Source: Nectonema munidae (Eukaryota; Nematomorpha; Nectonematoida; Nectonematidae). Taken from it: DNA of 64,000 nt. The DNA is taken from assembly GCA_030549495.1 (NCBI GenBank), contig JAUIRK010000708.1:310001-374000 (forward strand). The letters are read 5' to 3'. Positions 1-12,700 of the stretch are shown here, one piece after another. Each line of letters begins with the position of its first letter. Positions within the stretch are counted from its first letter, which is position 1. The notes beneath the pieces were generated by a model that did not search any database, was not told the DNA's origin, and worked only from the letters and a program-made list of their open reading frames with translations. The translations under genes were made by a program, and so were the position numbers.

Positions 1-631
1 GAGAGAAAAATAAGTTCTAAATAATGTCCGTTATATTTTATACAGTTGCAATCCAGAAATTTGAATCATAATAGTCTAAAAATTTGCAAGGAAGAGAGAG
101 GGGGTTGCAAATTTTTGTTATCAATATATGAGCAAATAATATTTGAGATCAGTATAAATACAAATATGAATGATTGGATACTGCTCAACACGATATGCTG
201 AAAAGCCTATTCTATCTTTTTAATGAAATAAAAGCTATTTGAAGTAATAAAGAAAACTTGATGGTCGTAAGAAGGGGAGAGGGGGGATAAAAGAGAACTT
301 AGTTGGGACCTTGTGATGTATATCATTTTTATTTATCGTTCTTTTATTATAATTATTTTTTAAAAATTTGAGGAAATTGATTTTTATATGTTGGTTTTTT
401 TAATTTTCAAAAAATGATCGGCTCATTTTTGCAAAAAATCGCTTAGATTTGTGAAAAGTTGCATATTTCCTAGTTCAGTAGAATGGGATATTAAGTTCTA
501 TCTAAAATTATAGTATATGCATTTGAATAGGGCCATGATATATATACAGGAATACATAATGTTGGATGTAGGATTTTTGAATGTTTCTCTCTTCATTTCT
601 TGAATGATGATAATAATTTTTTGGCATTTAG
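1..631. other. Intron or upstream DNA, no feature
   Basis: AT-rich sequence before the first visible exon. I see no splice-compatible coding exon of the NWD-like gene and no clear repeat. Confidence 0.5.
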
Positions 632-747
632 ACAATCCAGCATTTTTGTCAATGGTGAAGGAGTATTTGAAGGCCTTGATTCCAAATTCCAAAGATTTAG
701 CCGACTCTGTCGACTTTATTTCTTGCAGGAATAAGGAAGAATATCAA
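632..747 (+). CDS. NWD-like gene exon A (pre-NACHT linker)
   Basis: Acceptor ...catttag before 632 and donor gtacgt at 748. The exon enters with two bases of a split codon, so at least one coding exon is missing upstream. It encodes 38 residues, starting NPAFLSMVKEYLKALIP and ending CRNKEEYQ. This resembles the conserved segment just before the NACHT domain in NWD proteins. It joins exon B in phase 0. Confidence 0.75.
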
Positions 748-3700
748 GTACGTTAAATCTTGTCAATCCACATTTCTTTTTCTGATCCTCTAGGTTAGGT
801 TTGGGAAAAGGTTTAGTGTTAATTAAAATCATGGTGCTAACATAAAACTTTAGCATAAATAAATTTTTACAATTTTTTTATAATATTTGTCTGTTTTAAT
901 AAGTCAAAAATCAAAATTCTAAATTTTTGAAATTCTTTTTTTATATGAAATGTCCATTTTAAAACAATTATCTTTAGATGATTGAGTACGTTGAAAAATA
1001 ATTTAAAAGCGCAGTCTAAAATTTAAAAGGACATACATTTAACTGTATACACGGTTAAACAATTATAATTTTGATTACAATTCAAATTATGGCAAAAATA
1101 AATAAATTATGGCAAATTTATATATCAAAAGGTTGCGGTCAACCTACATGCCCCTCTCCCTATTATCGGATATCAATGTAATTGATGTAAGGGGGATATT
1201 GGTTTCAGAGTTAGCATTAGCTTAGGATTAAGATTCCTGCTAGAATTGGGTATGTCATTTCAAATATATTAAAAATAATAACTAGATACACAGTAAATTG
1301 AGTATCCAAGGCCATTTTATAATTGATAGTACTTTTCTAGATTGTACAGAACCATGTTACAAATTATTTCAGATTAATCAGGTATTAATTACTAAAAAAT
1401 TTGGTACAAATTTATAATATCATGATAAGTAATAGATGCTTTGACTACTTCCTCATGCTTTCAACATTAAATAAATCAATCAGTTACCATATGTTTTATT
1501 ATCTTTTAAAATATTGTTCCAACTCTGTTTAGCTTTAATTTAGTTTGTTCACTCATTGTACAAATATTTCACGTTGTTGAAATTTCAATTCATTCCAAAT
1601 ATTGAATAAAATACGAATTTAGACGACTATTTAAAACTTTATTATAATGCGAACATTTTAGCACGTTTGTCTTTTTCAAGGAAAAAATATTTTGTTTAAC
1701 GTCCTTTGTTCCTGAATCCACGGTGTAAGACGTGCCTCACACAGACTAATTTGTGAGACTTTTATTTGGAATTACTTGACCAAATGCCCATCCTGACGTC
1801 ACGCATATGGCATCTGATTAAACGACAGGAAATTTATTTTCTGTTACATCAGGAATAGTACCCGAGACCTTTGGAATGAAATTCACGACGTCTAACCACC
1901 ATGCCATCAGGCGCCCTTGCCTTTTTTAAGGTTAAATAATATAAATGATAAATTAGGAGAGAAGTGCTCCATTTATAATTTATTTTTATCCTTGAAAAGG
2001 CATACGTCTGGAGAATGTTTCGATTATAATAAAGTTTCAAAGTGTCGTCCAAGTTTAAAATATTAATTCGCAAAAATATTTTTTTCACAAATGATACAAG
2101 ATTTCGCGATAAAATTTATTCCTCATTTTAGTCTTTTGGATATTAATTTTATAAAGAAGGAATAAAATCATGTTTTCGTTGATTTAGGAGCAATTTTTGG
2201 AAAAATTTGAAAATGTTATCAAGCAGCAAATAGAAGTGTGCATCAAAGCGATGCAAAAATTGAGTATAAGTGGCGGAAAATTGAGCTCAGATACACAAGA
2301 AGATATGCAATTTCATGAAAGCATGTTTCTCAGATGTACCCAAAATTATGTAGAAGGATTTTCGCGCGAAATTTTCGCGTTTAAAGAAGCCATCAAAAGT
2401 GAGGATGGGATGAGAACGCCAATCGTGATTTATGGAACTATGGGAACTGGAAAGACTACGCTTCTCTGCACTCTCTACAAAAATACGAAGCTTTGGTTCG
2501 GAGAAAATGGGGTCAGTGTCATCAGGTCATATTTTTTGCTTTTAAAATGCCATATGTATGATGTTTTACTTTTAAAAGAATCAAATAAGAAACATAATTT
2601 TTACAAGGAATATTGAATTTTTTTCGAAACATCATTTAATTAACATTATGAGAAATATTTTGGAGACAAAATTGAATATTATTAGCAGTCAAAACTGACA
2701 GCTAAAATTAAATGTATTAATTATTATACATTAGTTAAGTAAATCTATAATTTGCTAACTGTTATCGAAAAATTTTTGCTTTGATTTTTTGACAAAGTTT
2801 TCTTTTGGTTGCCAACCAAAATTAATCCGAGATTAAATTTTGGTCCTTTAATTTTTGGGGGAGGGGGGGGGGGGGGGGTTAACGTTTTCTAATAATTCAG
2901 TCTTCTATTCTTGATAATAAAATTTTATAACATAAATTAAAATTGGATTTGTGTCTCATTCATCAGTATAAAAGGTTCTCCTTCAATGATTTTTGATTGA
3001 TTTGTAATGGAGTCACGTTATTGGTTGTTCTGACATCGCTTTGAACTAAGAAGAATAAATACTACTTGACTCAAACCATAACGAAAGTGAATTTAGCAAA
3101 ATGACATAATGAGCCATAAGATTAATTTTTATTTTAAACCATTCTTAGTGAAAAATGATCACTTCTTAATTTGTATACTGTTCAGTTAAATTTGATTAAA
3201 CTCAATTTATTAAACAAAAAAATCAAAATAATAAAAATTCTACTGTTAAAAGAAACTAGAGAATCAACGAATCAAAAAATTAAATATAAAAAATTCAAAC
3301 ACTACACAAATGCAAGAAAACAACATACAAATTGTTAGACATAGCAACATGTGTTATTTAACAAACTAAGATAGGGTTATGGAAAAAATGTCAACTTTTT
3401 TTATTTAAGATTGCTAGGAATTCATAGATTTGTGTTTTCAGATTTAGTTTAGAAAATAGATTTTACTCATAAGCAAAAGGTTTTAGGAAAATATGTTTTA
3501 ATAAATCATTTCTTTTTGCAATATTCGATTAGGTTTGCGGACAAAAGAGGCACAAAATTTTAATAAGATTAACTACATCATACCTCGTTGCAGCAAATGC
3601 ACAATAAAATATATAATGATGAAGAAGCACAAGACACTCGTGATTGCAAACAGATGTATTTCATGTATAACTTTTCAAGTCAATATAGTTGGTATACTAA

Positions 3701-6700
3701 ATGATAAGAGTTAAAATACTAACTCAAAATTACTTACTTCGTGAAAGCTTATCGTCAAGTTTTCGAACCAGTTTCTTTATTTAAAAATAATATGAGAAAA
3801 GTGAAATTAAAATGAAAAAACTTTAAAATTATTTTATTGATTGGACAAAATGAAATCAATTGTAAATCTATAACTACAATCATTCAACTTTTCAAAGTTA
3901 ATATCTTCTTCATTATTTCCCATAACTTCAATTTTTGACTTTGAAATATAAAATTCAACTTGTTGTAAAAAGTTTAAAATATTTGAAGATTGATGAAAAT
4001 CTTCATATATTTTTTCTAGTGCTTTTTTATTGTGATTGAAATGTTTTTCGGAATATTTTCTGTAACGTCTTTCTTCTATGAAGTTCATGTCTTTTTGGAA
4101 TTTTAGCTCCTCTTTACGAAAAAATTCTATAACTTCCCAAACTGAAGGTTGTTCCAAGGGGAGAGAACTTCTCAATCTAAGATATTCAACATAATTTTGA
4201 AAATCCTTGTAAATATATGAAAGTATACCCGTTATGCCAACCTTCACAATGATTGTTGGTCCTGTTCTCCCTTTTATATACATTCCAATAAGATGGTGAA
4301 TATATTCTAAACCAAGTATTTTCAAAGTAGTCATAAAATTTTCCTAAAGAAAACACTTCTTTTGTTGTCTGCTTTAGTTTTTGGTAAACTATGTTAACCT
4401 AGAAAAATACATTAGGATTTTCAACTTGAATTAATATGATTCTTTACCTTATTTATTGGAAGAAATGCAATTCCCATTAACAACTTTATAGTGTATCTGA
4501 AGCTTTTATTATTTTCATACAATGATTTAAATCCTAGGTGGACAATGTTTTTATAAATTGCTTGTGTGAAATGAAAATAACAACCTCTGTAGGTTGAAAA
4601 AGAGTACACCTAAAAAATAATTTTCTAATATATTTAAATAAAAAAAATAAAATTACTTTTTTGGAGGCATTGATGATTGCCTTTTCAAAATCTCCATTAA
4701 TATATTTCAAATTATTAATGCCTTCATTTTTCAATGTTTCAAAAACTTCGCTACAAAGTTTCACACATTTATAAATATTTCAATTATAATTTTTAACTTA
4801 CATGTATGACTTTTCTAGTTTATCAGGTAACAGACTATAGAGGACAGGAATAAAAACATTCTTATGTATGATATGAACTGTAAAGATTTGAGCAAATATC
4901 TTAGGACATTTTTTGAAAGTCCCGTCTATAAAAACTTCATCAATGTTAGCGTTTCCCAAACAATATCTGAAAACGATAAAAATTATAAGAAAATAAAAAT
5001 TGTTGTACCTTACTTCAAAACAGGTCCCGCGAAAATTAGTATTCTTTTTTGACCAGTTGTCTCACTTTTTTCAAAAAATTCTCTCGATTTAATAACTTAT
5101 AATCAGAAGGAATTTCAAAACTAATAATTCTTGGAGGGTTAGTTCTCTTTCTGTTTTTTCTGATAAATCTTTTCATTGTCTCCGGTTTTGGAAAGGCATC
5201 CCTTTGCATCTGATCAATATCACTTATATAGTCACTTTAAAATAAAGAAGACAAACTGTAGTATCAATGTTGATTTGTTTAAATTTACCTATAGATTTTA
5301 CAAGTAGGTGTGAAGGTGCTACTGTTGACAACACTCTTAAGCCTTTTCAAGCTTAACTTCTTTACTGATGTTGAAATATCATGATTATGTGGCTTTTTTG
5401 CAACTAAAATTTCGAACAAACCATTCACACTTTTTTTGAATATTAAAACTCCTATAAAAAGTAATTAAAATATGCTGTCGAAGTTTGAAAAGCTTAAGCT
5501 TAACCTTTGCAGCTGCGACTTCTATGTAGGCTACATATGAATCTTTTGCACTTTTTTGCTAGTGAAAAAAAAATTTTTAAAACTGTAAAAATTTTTAAAA
5601 CTGTAAAAATATTATGAATACTTTTATGAAAAATATTATGAAATATTATACACTAGCACTTTTTTGCTAGTGAAAAAAAAATTTTTAAAACTGTAAAAAT
5701 ATTATGAATACTTACTACTCCCTTTTTCATAATATGAAAAACCATCAATGAAAACCATTGTTAAAGAAGTTCTGTGATTTAGACAAACAATACGTTTTAT
5801 AACTGTGAATGTAATCTATCCTAACTAAGCAAAACTTCCTGCCTAAGAAAGAAATGTAGTTTATATTAAGGATTATCTGGCATATGTTTCTTATTTGCCT
5901 AGGGCTTCATCATTATTGCATGTTTTCATTGTGCATTTGCTGCAACGAGGTATGATGTAGTTAATCCGATTGAAATTTTGTGCCTCTTTTGTCCGCCAAC
6001 GATTCGATTAGTATGTGTTCGAATGTTTATAAATATAATCTACTAATTGCCATCAGGTGAATTGGTATCGTATTGATACAGTTATCAAAGATTAATTATA
6101 AATAAATAAAAAAATTAAATCTCTTAACAATTTTTTTCAATTTTTTTTAGATTTGTAGGAACAAATTCTACTTCTTCGAATATGATAAGCTTAATTTGGA
6201 GTATTTGTCTGGAATTTGAGCTTCATTACAAACTCAAAATTATGAATCTAGATCAAACTTCCAGTCTGGAAAGTGTTAAAGCGCTTTTCTTGAACATACT
6301 AAATCACTTAAAGTCGCACGTATTGAAGAGTAAGGCAAAAATTTTCATCTTCTTAGATGACATCCAAAATCTGGCTTGGGAAGGCAAAGTCAAGACTTCT
6401 TACAATTGGCTGATGAAGGAGCCAATAGCAGACGTGTACATCGTGATGACGATTACAGAAAACTACATTCGCCTTCACGAATCGGAAACGATGTACTCCC
6501 TCATTTACGTTTGGGACGCGAGTATGAAAGAGAAGAACGCGCTGCTTCGATCGATTGATAAGGCGAGCGAAAGGTTTGAAAATGATAACGAAGTCAACTT
6601 CACCACAAAATGCTGCAAAGAGTATGAGCTTGAGGACAACACTTCAGAGAACAATCAGAACTCAAGTGATGCATCGCGGATGAACAATGGCACAGCCGTC

Positions 6701-9700
6701 TTGAGGGACGCTGACAAGAAAGTTGGAGTGAGTGGCAACACGACAAATGTGCTGAAGAAGCAAAGCCTCCTTTATGTGATATTGTACGCGAGGTACGCTA
6801 AGCTGCTCGGGGATACCTGGATTGAAGAAGGAAAAGTGCCGAATAATGTAACGGAGATTCTTCTGCAAGTGTTCTCAAAGCTGGAAGACTGGTTTGGCAG
6901 CCTAACAATTCAAACTTTGTTAAGGTACCTTACCATTAATTGTTGACCATATTTTTATATTTTCATTCACATTTTACAATTTTATTTTAATTTGCAAATA
7001 CTAATTTTGACTCTCCTCCATGTCACTTTGCTTCATAACGGATTTAAAGAGGTTCTTGAAGGTTGGCACAAATAGCAAAGTTTTTGGAAAAAAGAGAAAA
7101 TGGTGTTCTTCTTTTCCACTTTCTCAAAAAATAAAACAATTTTTGGGTTTTTTTCCTCTTTTTTTATATATACGTTTGTTTTGAAAAAAAATCTTTTAAT
7201 AATAAATAACAGTGTTTCTGGGGGTTTTTTTATAACATCCCCCTTTTTTAAGGGGGGGGGGGGGCCCCTCCGGGGTTGGGGGGGGGGTGGGGGGGGGGTG
7301 GGACAATCTCCTCCTCCTCCTCTCCCCTTCCCAATTATAATAATAATAAAAAAAAAATTAAAAAAAATTTTCATTTTTAGGAAAGAAGAGTTTTATTTCA
7401 AATCCGATACATGATATGAGCAAATTTTCCTTGTGTTATACGTGAATATTCTAAAGTAGAGTTTTTACCGGGCCCATATGGGCCCTAGGGTGCCATGAAA
7501 TAATCCTAAGGGGCTAACTGAAAAAATATAGGGCCACACAAAGTTTTGGAAGTGGCCAGGCATAATTTAAAATCACAAAATATAGGTATTTATTTTTATT
7601 TATAAAATGTACATTACATATGGAGCTAAAAGAAACATATGGAATTTGTTTATATAGCTATGATGGATCTTTCTTATATACTAATTTTTAATTACACTCA
7701 TATGCGTAAATTTCTTTGACCTGCTTATTAGAACTTTGATTTGGTTAAACGTGTTTTAGTAATGTAATAACTTTATAGAATTTGTTTTGAATTTAAATTT
7801 ATTCTTGGCTAATAAGTTAATATCAGAATTATTTTCGCAGTCTAACTTCTTTTTACTCCGTATTTACCCTTGAAGTAAACGCTTGACAATAATCTCGTTA
7901 TTAAAAAAATATATATTATTTTTAAGATAAACATGGCAAATTCATCTAAAAGAAGTATCAACCATATTCTATCAAATATTTTTCATCTGGATTCATTAAA
8001 TCTCGACTAGATGACAAGATGGTGACATGACTAGTGTCTGTTATGCTAGACTTAGTTCTCAAATGAAAGTATGTGTCCCTGCATAGTAAAAAGACATTTG
8101 GAGACTGCGCATAAAGACTAGAAAGACAAGACATTTGATTTTTTAAAAGGTACCTAATGACTAAGAAACGATGACAGTAGATCAAAGGTTACTCAAAAAG
8201 CAGCAAAAGTGAGAGGAATCTGCGCTTTTAAGAAATAAGCAAATTAAATTGCAAAAGCTGTCAAACCTCATACCACTGTTGAATCTTTGATCATGCCTGC
8301 GGTGTCCATAATGCTCTCAACAGTCAGAGATCAGAGTCCACAAGAGGTAACTATGAAATGACAGCTAATGTTGAAACGGGATAAATGAACTGTGACTTCA
8401 AATAGATTACTCAACTCTACCTGAAAATTCTGCCTTTTTAATGGTATTTCTGAGATATCTTAATGTTGGTAATGTATTTGAAGAATTGCTTTTTACTTTG
8501 AAGCTAACGACAGGTGTCTTTGTTGAAAAAACTTGAGTTCCATTTTGATCAGAAGAACATTCGATTGAAGAAAATTGTGGTGGCGCTGCCATTATGATTC
8601 ATGATGTATGGACGATTTAGTGCTTATTTGAAAAAAGGTGTCACTGATTTCGTTTGTGTGCAGTGTGTTTTTCACCCACAACACCAGGTTGTCAAAAATC
8701 TAGGGTGAATTTTGATTTATTAACTTACTTTGATAAAAAAATGTATTACAAGATCACATCCTTCCGCATTATGTGAAAAGAAGAATGAGGAATTTCAACT
8801 ACTTGCATTGCATACACAAGTCAGATGGCTGTACAAAGTTAATATATGCATCGCTTTGTTCTATTTTGACACACTGTTGTGTCTTTTTTTGAGTAAAACA
8901 GAACTTAGACAGAAACTTATTGATGCAAAAAGATATGAAAATTCGCTTAATTGATTTATTTCAAAGGGTGTGCGTCCGTCATTTGTTGATTCATTCATCG
9001 CTGATTCACCTGAAGTTGATATTGATAAAGAAAGCTTTAAAAAACTTTAAAAAAACACAACACCTCTAAAAAGTGAAGAGATTTATAAAAAGTCCACAAC
9101 ACTCAAAAAAAGTGTGGTGTTGCTTCTTCTTTCTCCCCCTCGTTTTTTTTTGTGGGTGGGGGGGGGGGGGTACCGGGGTGGGTTTTAAAAAAAAAAAAAA
9201 TTTCCCCTTCCCCTTTTGTTTTGTATAAAAAGAGGAATCAAATATAAAGCAGAAGATTTGTATTAAAAGGCATTGATAAACGCAGATGATTTTATTTAAA
9301 AGGTGTCACCTATAGGTGACGTTGGTTGTATTTGGGTTAAAACGTAGAAAGAAGAGAAGATATACGCTTGTCACTGATTGTTTTTACACAAAGCATCGAG
9401 AGATTGATGATAGTCTTGGATCATTCACAGGGATCCCATTAAACTATTTTCTTTGTAATTGTGTATGAATGAATTTATTTAAATCAAATACTTATTCAAA
9501 TATTTTTTTATTTACAACTTTTAATATTTTTTTCTACTTCCCTTCCTGTATCAAGTTGAGGAGAGGGTCAGAGTGAGAAAGAAGAGAGAGGGATAAAAAC
9601 TTAAATCGGTATCGGGGTCCTAAGATTTTGCATTTAATAAAAGCTCCAGCCAAAATTATTCATAATGCTTTTCCATATAGAAAGTTTAGGAAAGATTTAT

Positions 9701-12700
9701 TTTAAAAATAAATGTTATAAAATCTTCCGTGGTAAATTATTTTCTAGAGCCGCCTTTGCATCCGTGTTATAAAGGAAGACTTCTATAATTTTAAACAGAT
9801 ATCATGAACAAACAGTAAGCATCTTATATATAGCACTCCTAATAAATATAATACAGAAGTTTTCTCAAATTAGTATTTAATGATTTTTTTTTCGTAGATT
9901 ACGTTTAAATTATCATCATATATTTTTTAAATAAAGAGGTGAACACTAAAATAAATAATTTATTGAGCACTTAAAATTTTTTAGATGTAAATTTTCGCCG
10001 ACAGTCGGCTTTTTCAAACACAAAATGATTATGGGTACATTTAAAAAATTTTAAGTGCTCAATAAATTATTTATTTTAGTGTTCACCTCTTTATTTTATC
10101 ACTAATTTAATGGGCCACCTTCAGCACCTGATTTATATATTATTTAAATGATGATAAAATTTAAGCAAATTATTGTTCCCTTTTTTGTTTCGTATTGAGA
10201 ATCGTTTATTTCACTTGGATCTAATTTTCTTTTCTCTCAATTTCAAACAGTGTGATAAATAAATATAAGAAAATGATATTTTTTTGTATAGTTTTCCTTG
10301 AAAGACTTTATATTTTATATTTTTTTATATTTCAAGGCTTCTATGAAGGTAAAAAGTTTCATAAACAATGGTTAGGGAATGCTTTTTCATAAAGTATTGT
10401 CATTAATCTACATCCTGATATAATTTGTGAAATTTGGATTGCGAACTTAATTTGTTCCATAAAACCGTTTATTACTTCAAATATTGGTTTTGCTTATTTT
10501 AATTTTACTTGCGAGAAGTAAATATAATATATCAATCATTAGCTTGCTATCCATAAAATATTTGAATATAATATACTTATTATCGCATGAAGGATGAAAC
10601 ATCGTTTGCAAAGCATTATAACTTGTCCATTTTTCCACCGCATGATTCGCGGAACAGTTCGTGAGCTAAATGAACATTTGTTGACAAAAATTGTTGTTAA
10701 AACGAGATCCGTGTTCTTAAAATAGGCTCCAGCTGTAAATAGAGTGATAAAACAAACAATGTGTTTTTGCGCGGATATGTTTTGCGTATTGGAGTTTCAT
10801 CAGTCAAACATTGTAAATTCGACTTGAGAATCGAAGTCACGATAGCACGTGACCGAAAGAAACTAATGTAAAACATTAGTAATTTTTTTTAAATTTACTT
10901 CTATTTTCGAAATTAAATATAGATATTTTGTGTGTGCAAATCATGGCCTTACAGAAATAGAGCTTTTAGACCTGTTGTCTTGTTCCAAGAAGATTGTCAA
11001 TCAGATATCTTCTTCCTCAAATTTAACCTCTTCAAGATTTCTTGATATCTACTGGCTTCAAATTAAAAGAGTTCTAAGTATAAATTTTCATTATGCATTT
11101 GCTTTTGTATATTAAATACGCAGAAAACTCTGTCTAATTTTTTTTATATCGCCGAAAACACCTTGCTAATCTTCCTATAAGGATTGAAAATAGATTATGT
11201 GTACACTTTATATGAATAGTTCAGTCACTCGGAGAGGGCGGAAGGCACCTCTGAAGTGGAACTTATGGGAATGCAACCACCGTCAAAATAAACGTAGAAA
11301 ATTTTGTTTTCAATAATGACATAACTAATCAACTAATTAAAAATTATTGTTATTCAATTTATTGTCAGTAGTTTGCATAACAAGCTAAAATAAAAAATAT
11401 ATTATTTCATAATTTACGTTTATAATTCAACTTTACCCATGATGAAAATATTTGAAACTTGATAAAAAATCTTGTCAAAAATATTATAATAATGCAAACC
11501 ATATTTTAACAAAATTTTCTATAAAATTGAAACATTTTTTTATTTCAACATTTTTATATTACTGTTTTTTAACTAAAATTTGTATTGTATATAAAATGAT
11601 GTTTGAGAAGCGGAGATGTCTCCCACTCTGATTTCAAAAATCATCGCTCTCAATGACTTAGTTTTTTGATGGCTGTAGACTATATGAAAAGAATCTTCTA
11701 GTTCCTGAAACGACATTCTCTTTGTAGCGTCATAGGATTTTACTGCGATTTTTTGAAAAAAAAACGGGGCTCTTTATTGATTCCTTCAAAAGAAGTTTAT
11801 AGATAACACAGTTACACCAATGCTAATTGGTCATCATTTATCAGAAACCTAAGAAAATATAAAGACGCTTTTAAGTGAAACCAAGTACCATAATTACACT
11901 TTCTCATTTGTCATGATTTGAAAGCAATTGCTCTCTTACTATGTCTTCAAGGAGTATAGATACAGGAAGCATCCTTTTTTGCCTATGATCACAAAGATGA
12001 GACGTGACTGTCCCAATAAAAAAATAATAAAAAGTCTGAATCCCAATAAAATTCTTCTGGCACCGCTTCAAATCAAGTTAGGTCTTATGAAAAATTTTGA
12101 TGTAAATATATTTGCTTTGAAGATGACTTTATTTACTTTACTCTTTTATCCTTAATTTATACATCTCATGACTGTGGGGTATATTTTAATATTCGTGAAA
12201 TTTTTTCATAGAACCGTTATTAGTTGAAGTTAACTTGGGCACGGATAATGTGATTATGTGGAGGCATAAGTGCTTTGCAGATATCGTTTATTACTACAGT
12301 ATCAAGGAAAACATTGAAAAGGTATATTTTGAATAAATGATTTTTTATCTTAACATGTGTGTTTCTCTCTTTCTGTGGTCTGTTTGTAGAGTTGGGAAAA
12401 TAATAACATTTTCTTTAATTTTTTGTTATTGTTTTCGATTTCTAACAATACCGATAACGAAGTGAATTTGAAATAACAAGATAAAGATAACAAAGCATAT
12501 TTTTCTTATCAAAAAATTGAAATTTTCAAATTGAAATGAAATGAATTATTTTTTGACAATGGGCTTATACTAACAATATAAAAATATAGAAAAATTATTG
12601 ATATTGACGGTAACGATCAAACTGTTAACTTTGTTAAGATGGGCCTATAATCTACCCGTAATAAGAAAGCAAATTTACAATAAAAAATGTCTCTTTGCTA

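Noticed and set aside
1838-1925. Possible tRNA gene on the minus strand
   Set aside because: A box-A-like TGGCATGGTGG is present but the B box is poor and no cloverleaf could be drawn; more likely a worn tRNA-derived repeat.
4864-5052. 62-codon plus-strand ORF
   Set aside because: Antisense to the MULE catalytic core; the minus strand reads FIDGTFKKCPK in this interval.
6376-6868. Short ORFs in other frames inside exon C
   Set aside because: Alternative-frame shadows of a conserved NWD exon.
7033-7414. Overlapping ORFs of 104 and 113 codons on opposite strands with Pro- and Gly-rich products
   Set aside because: They arise from C and G homopolymer runs; the protein sequence is just translated runs with no domain.
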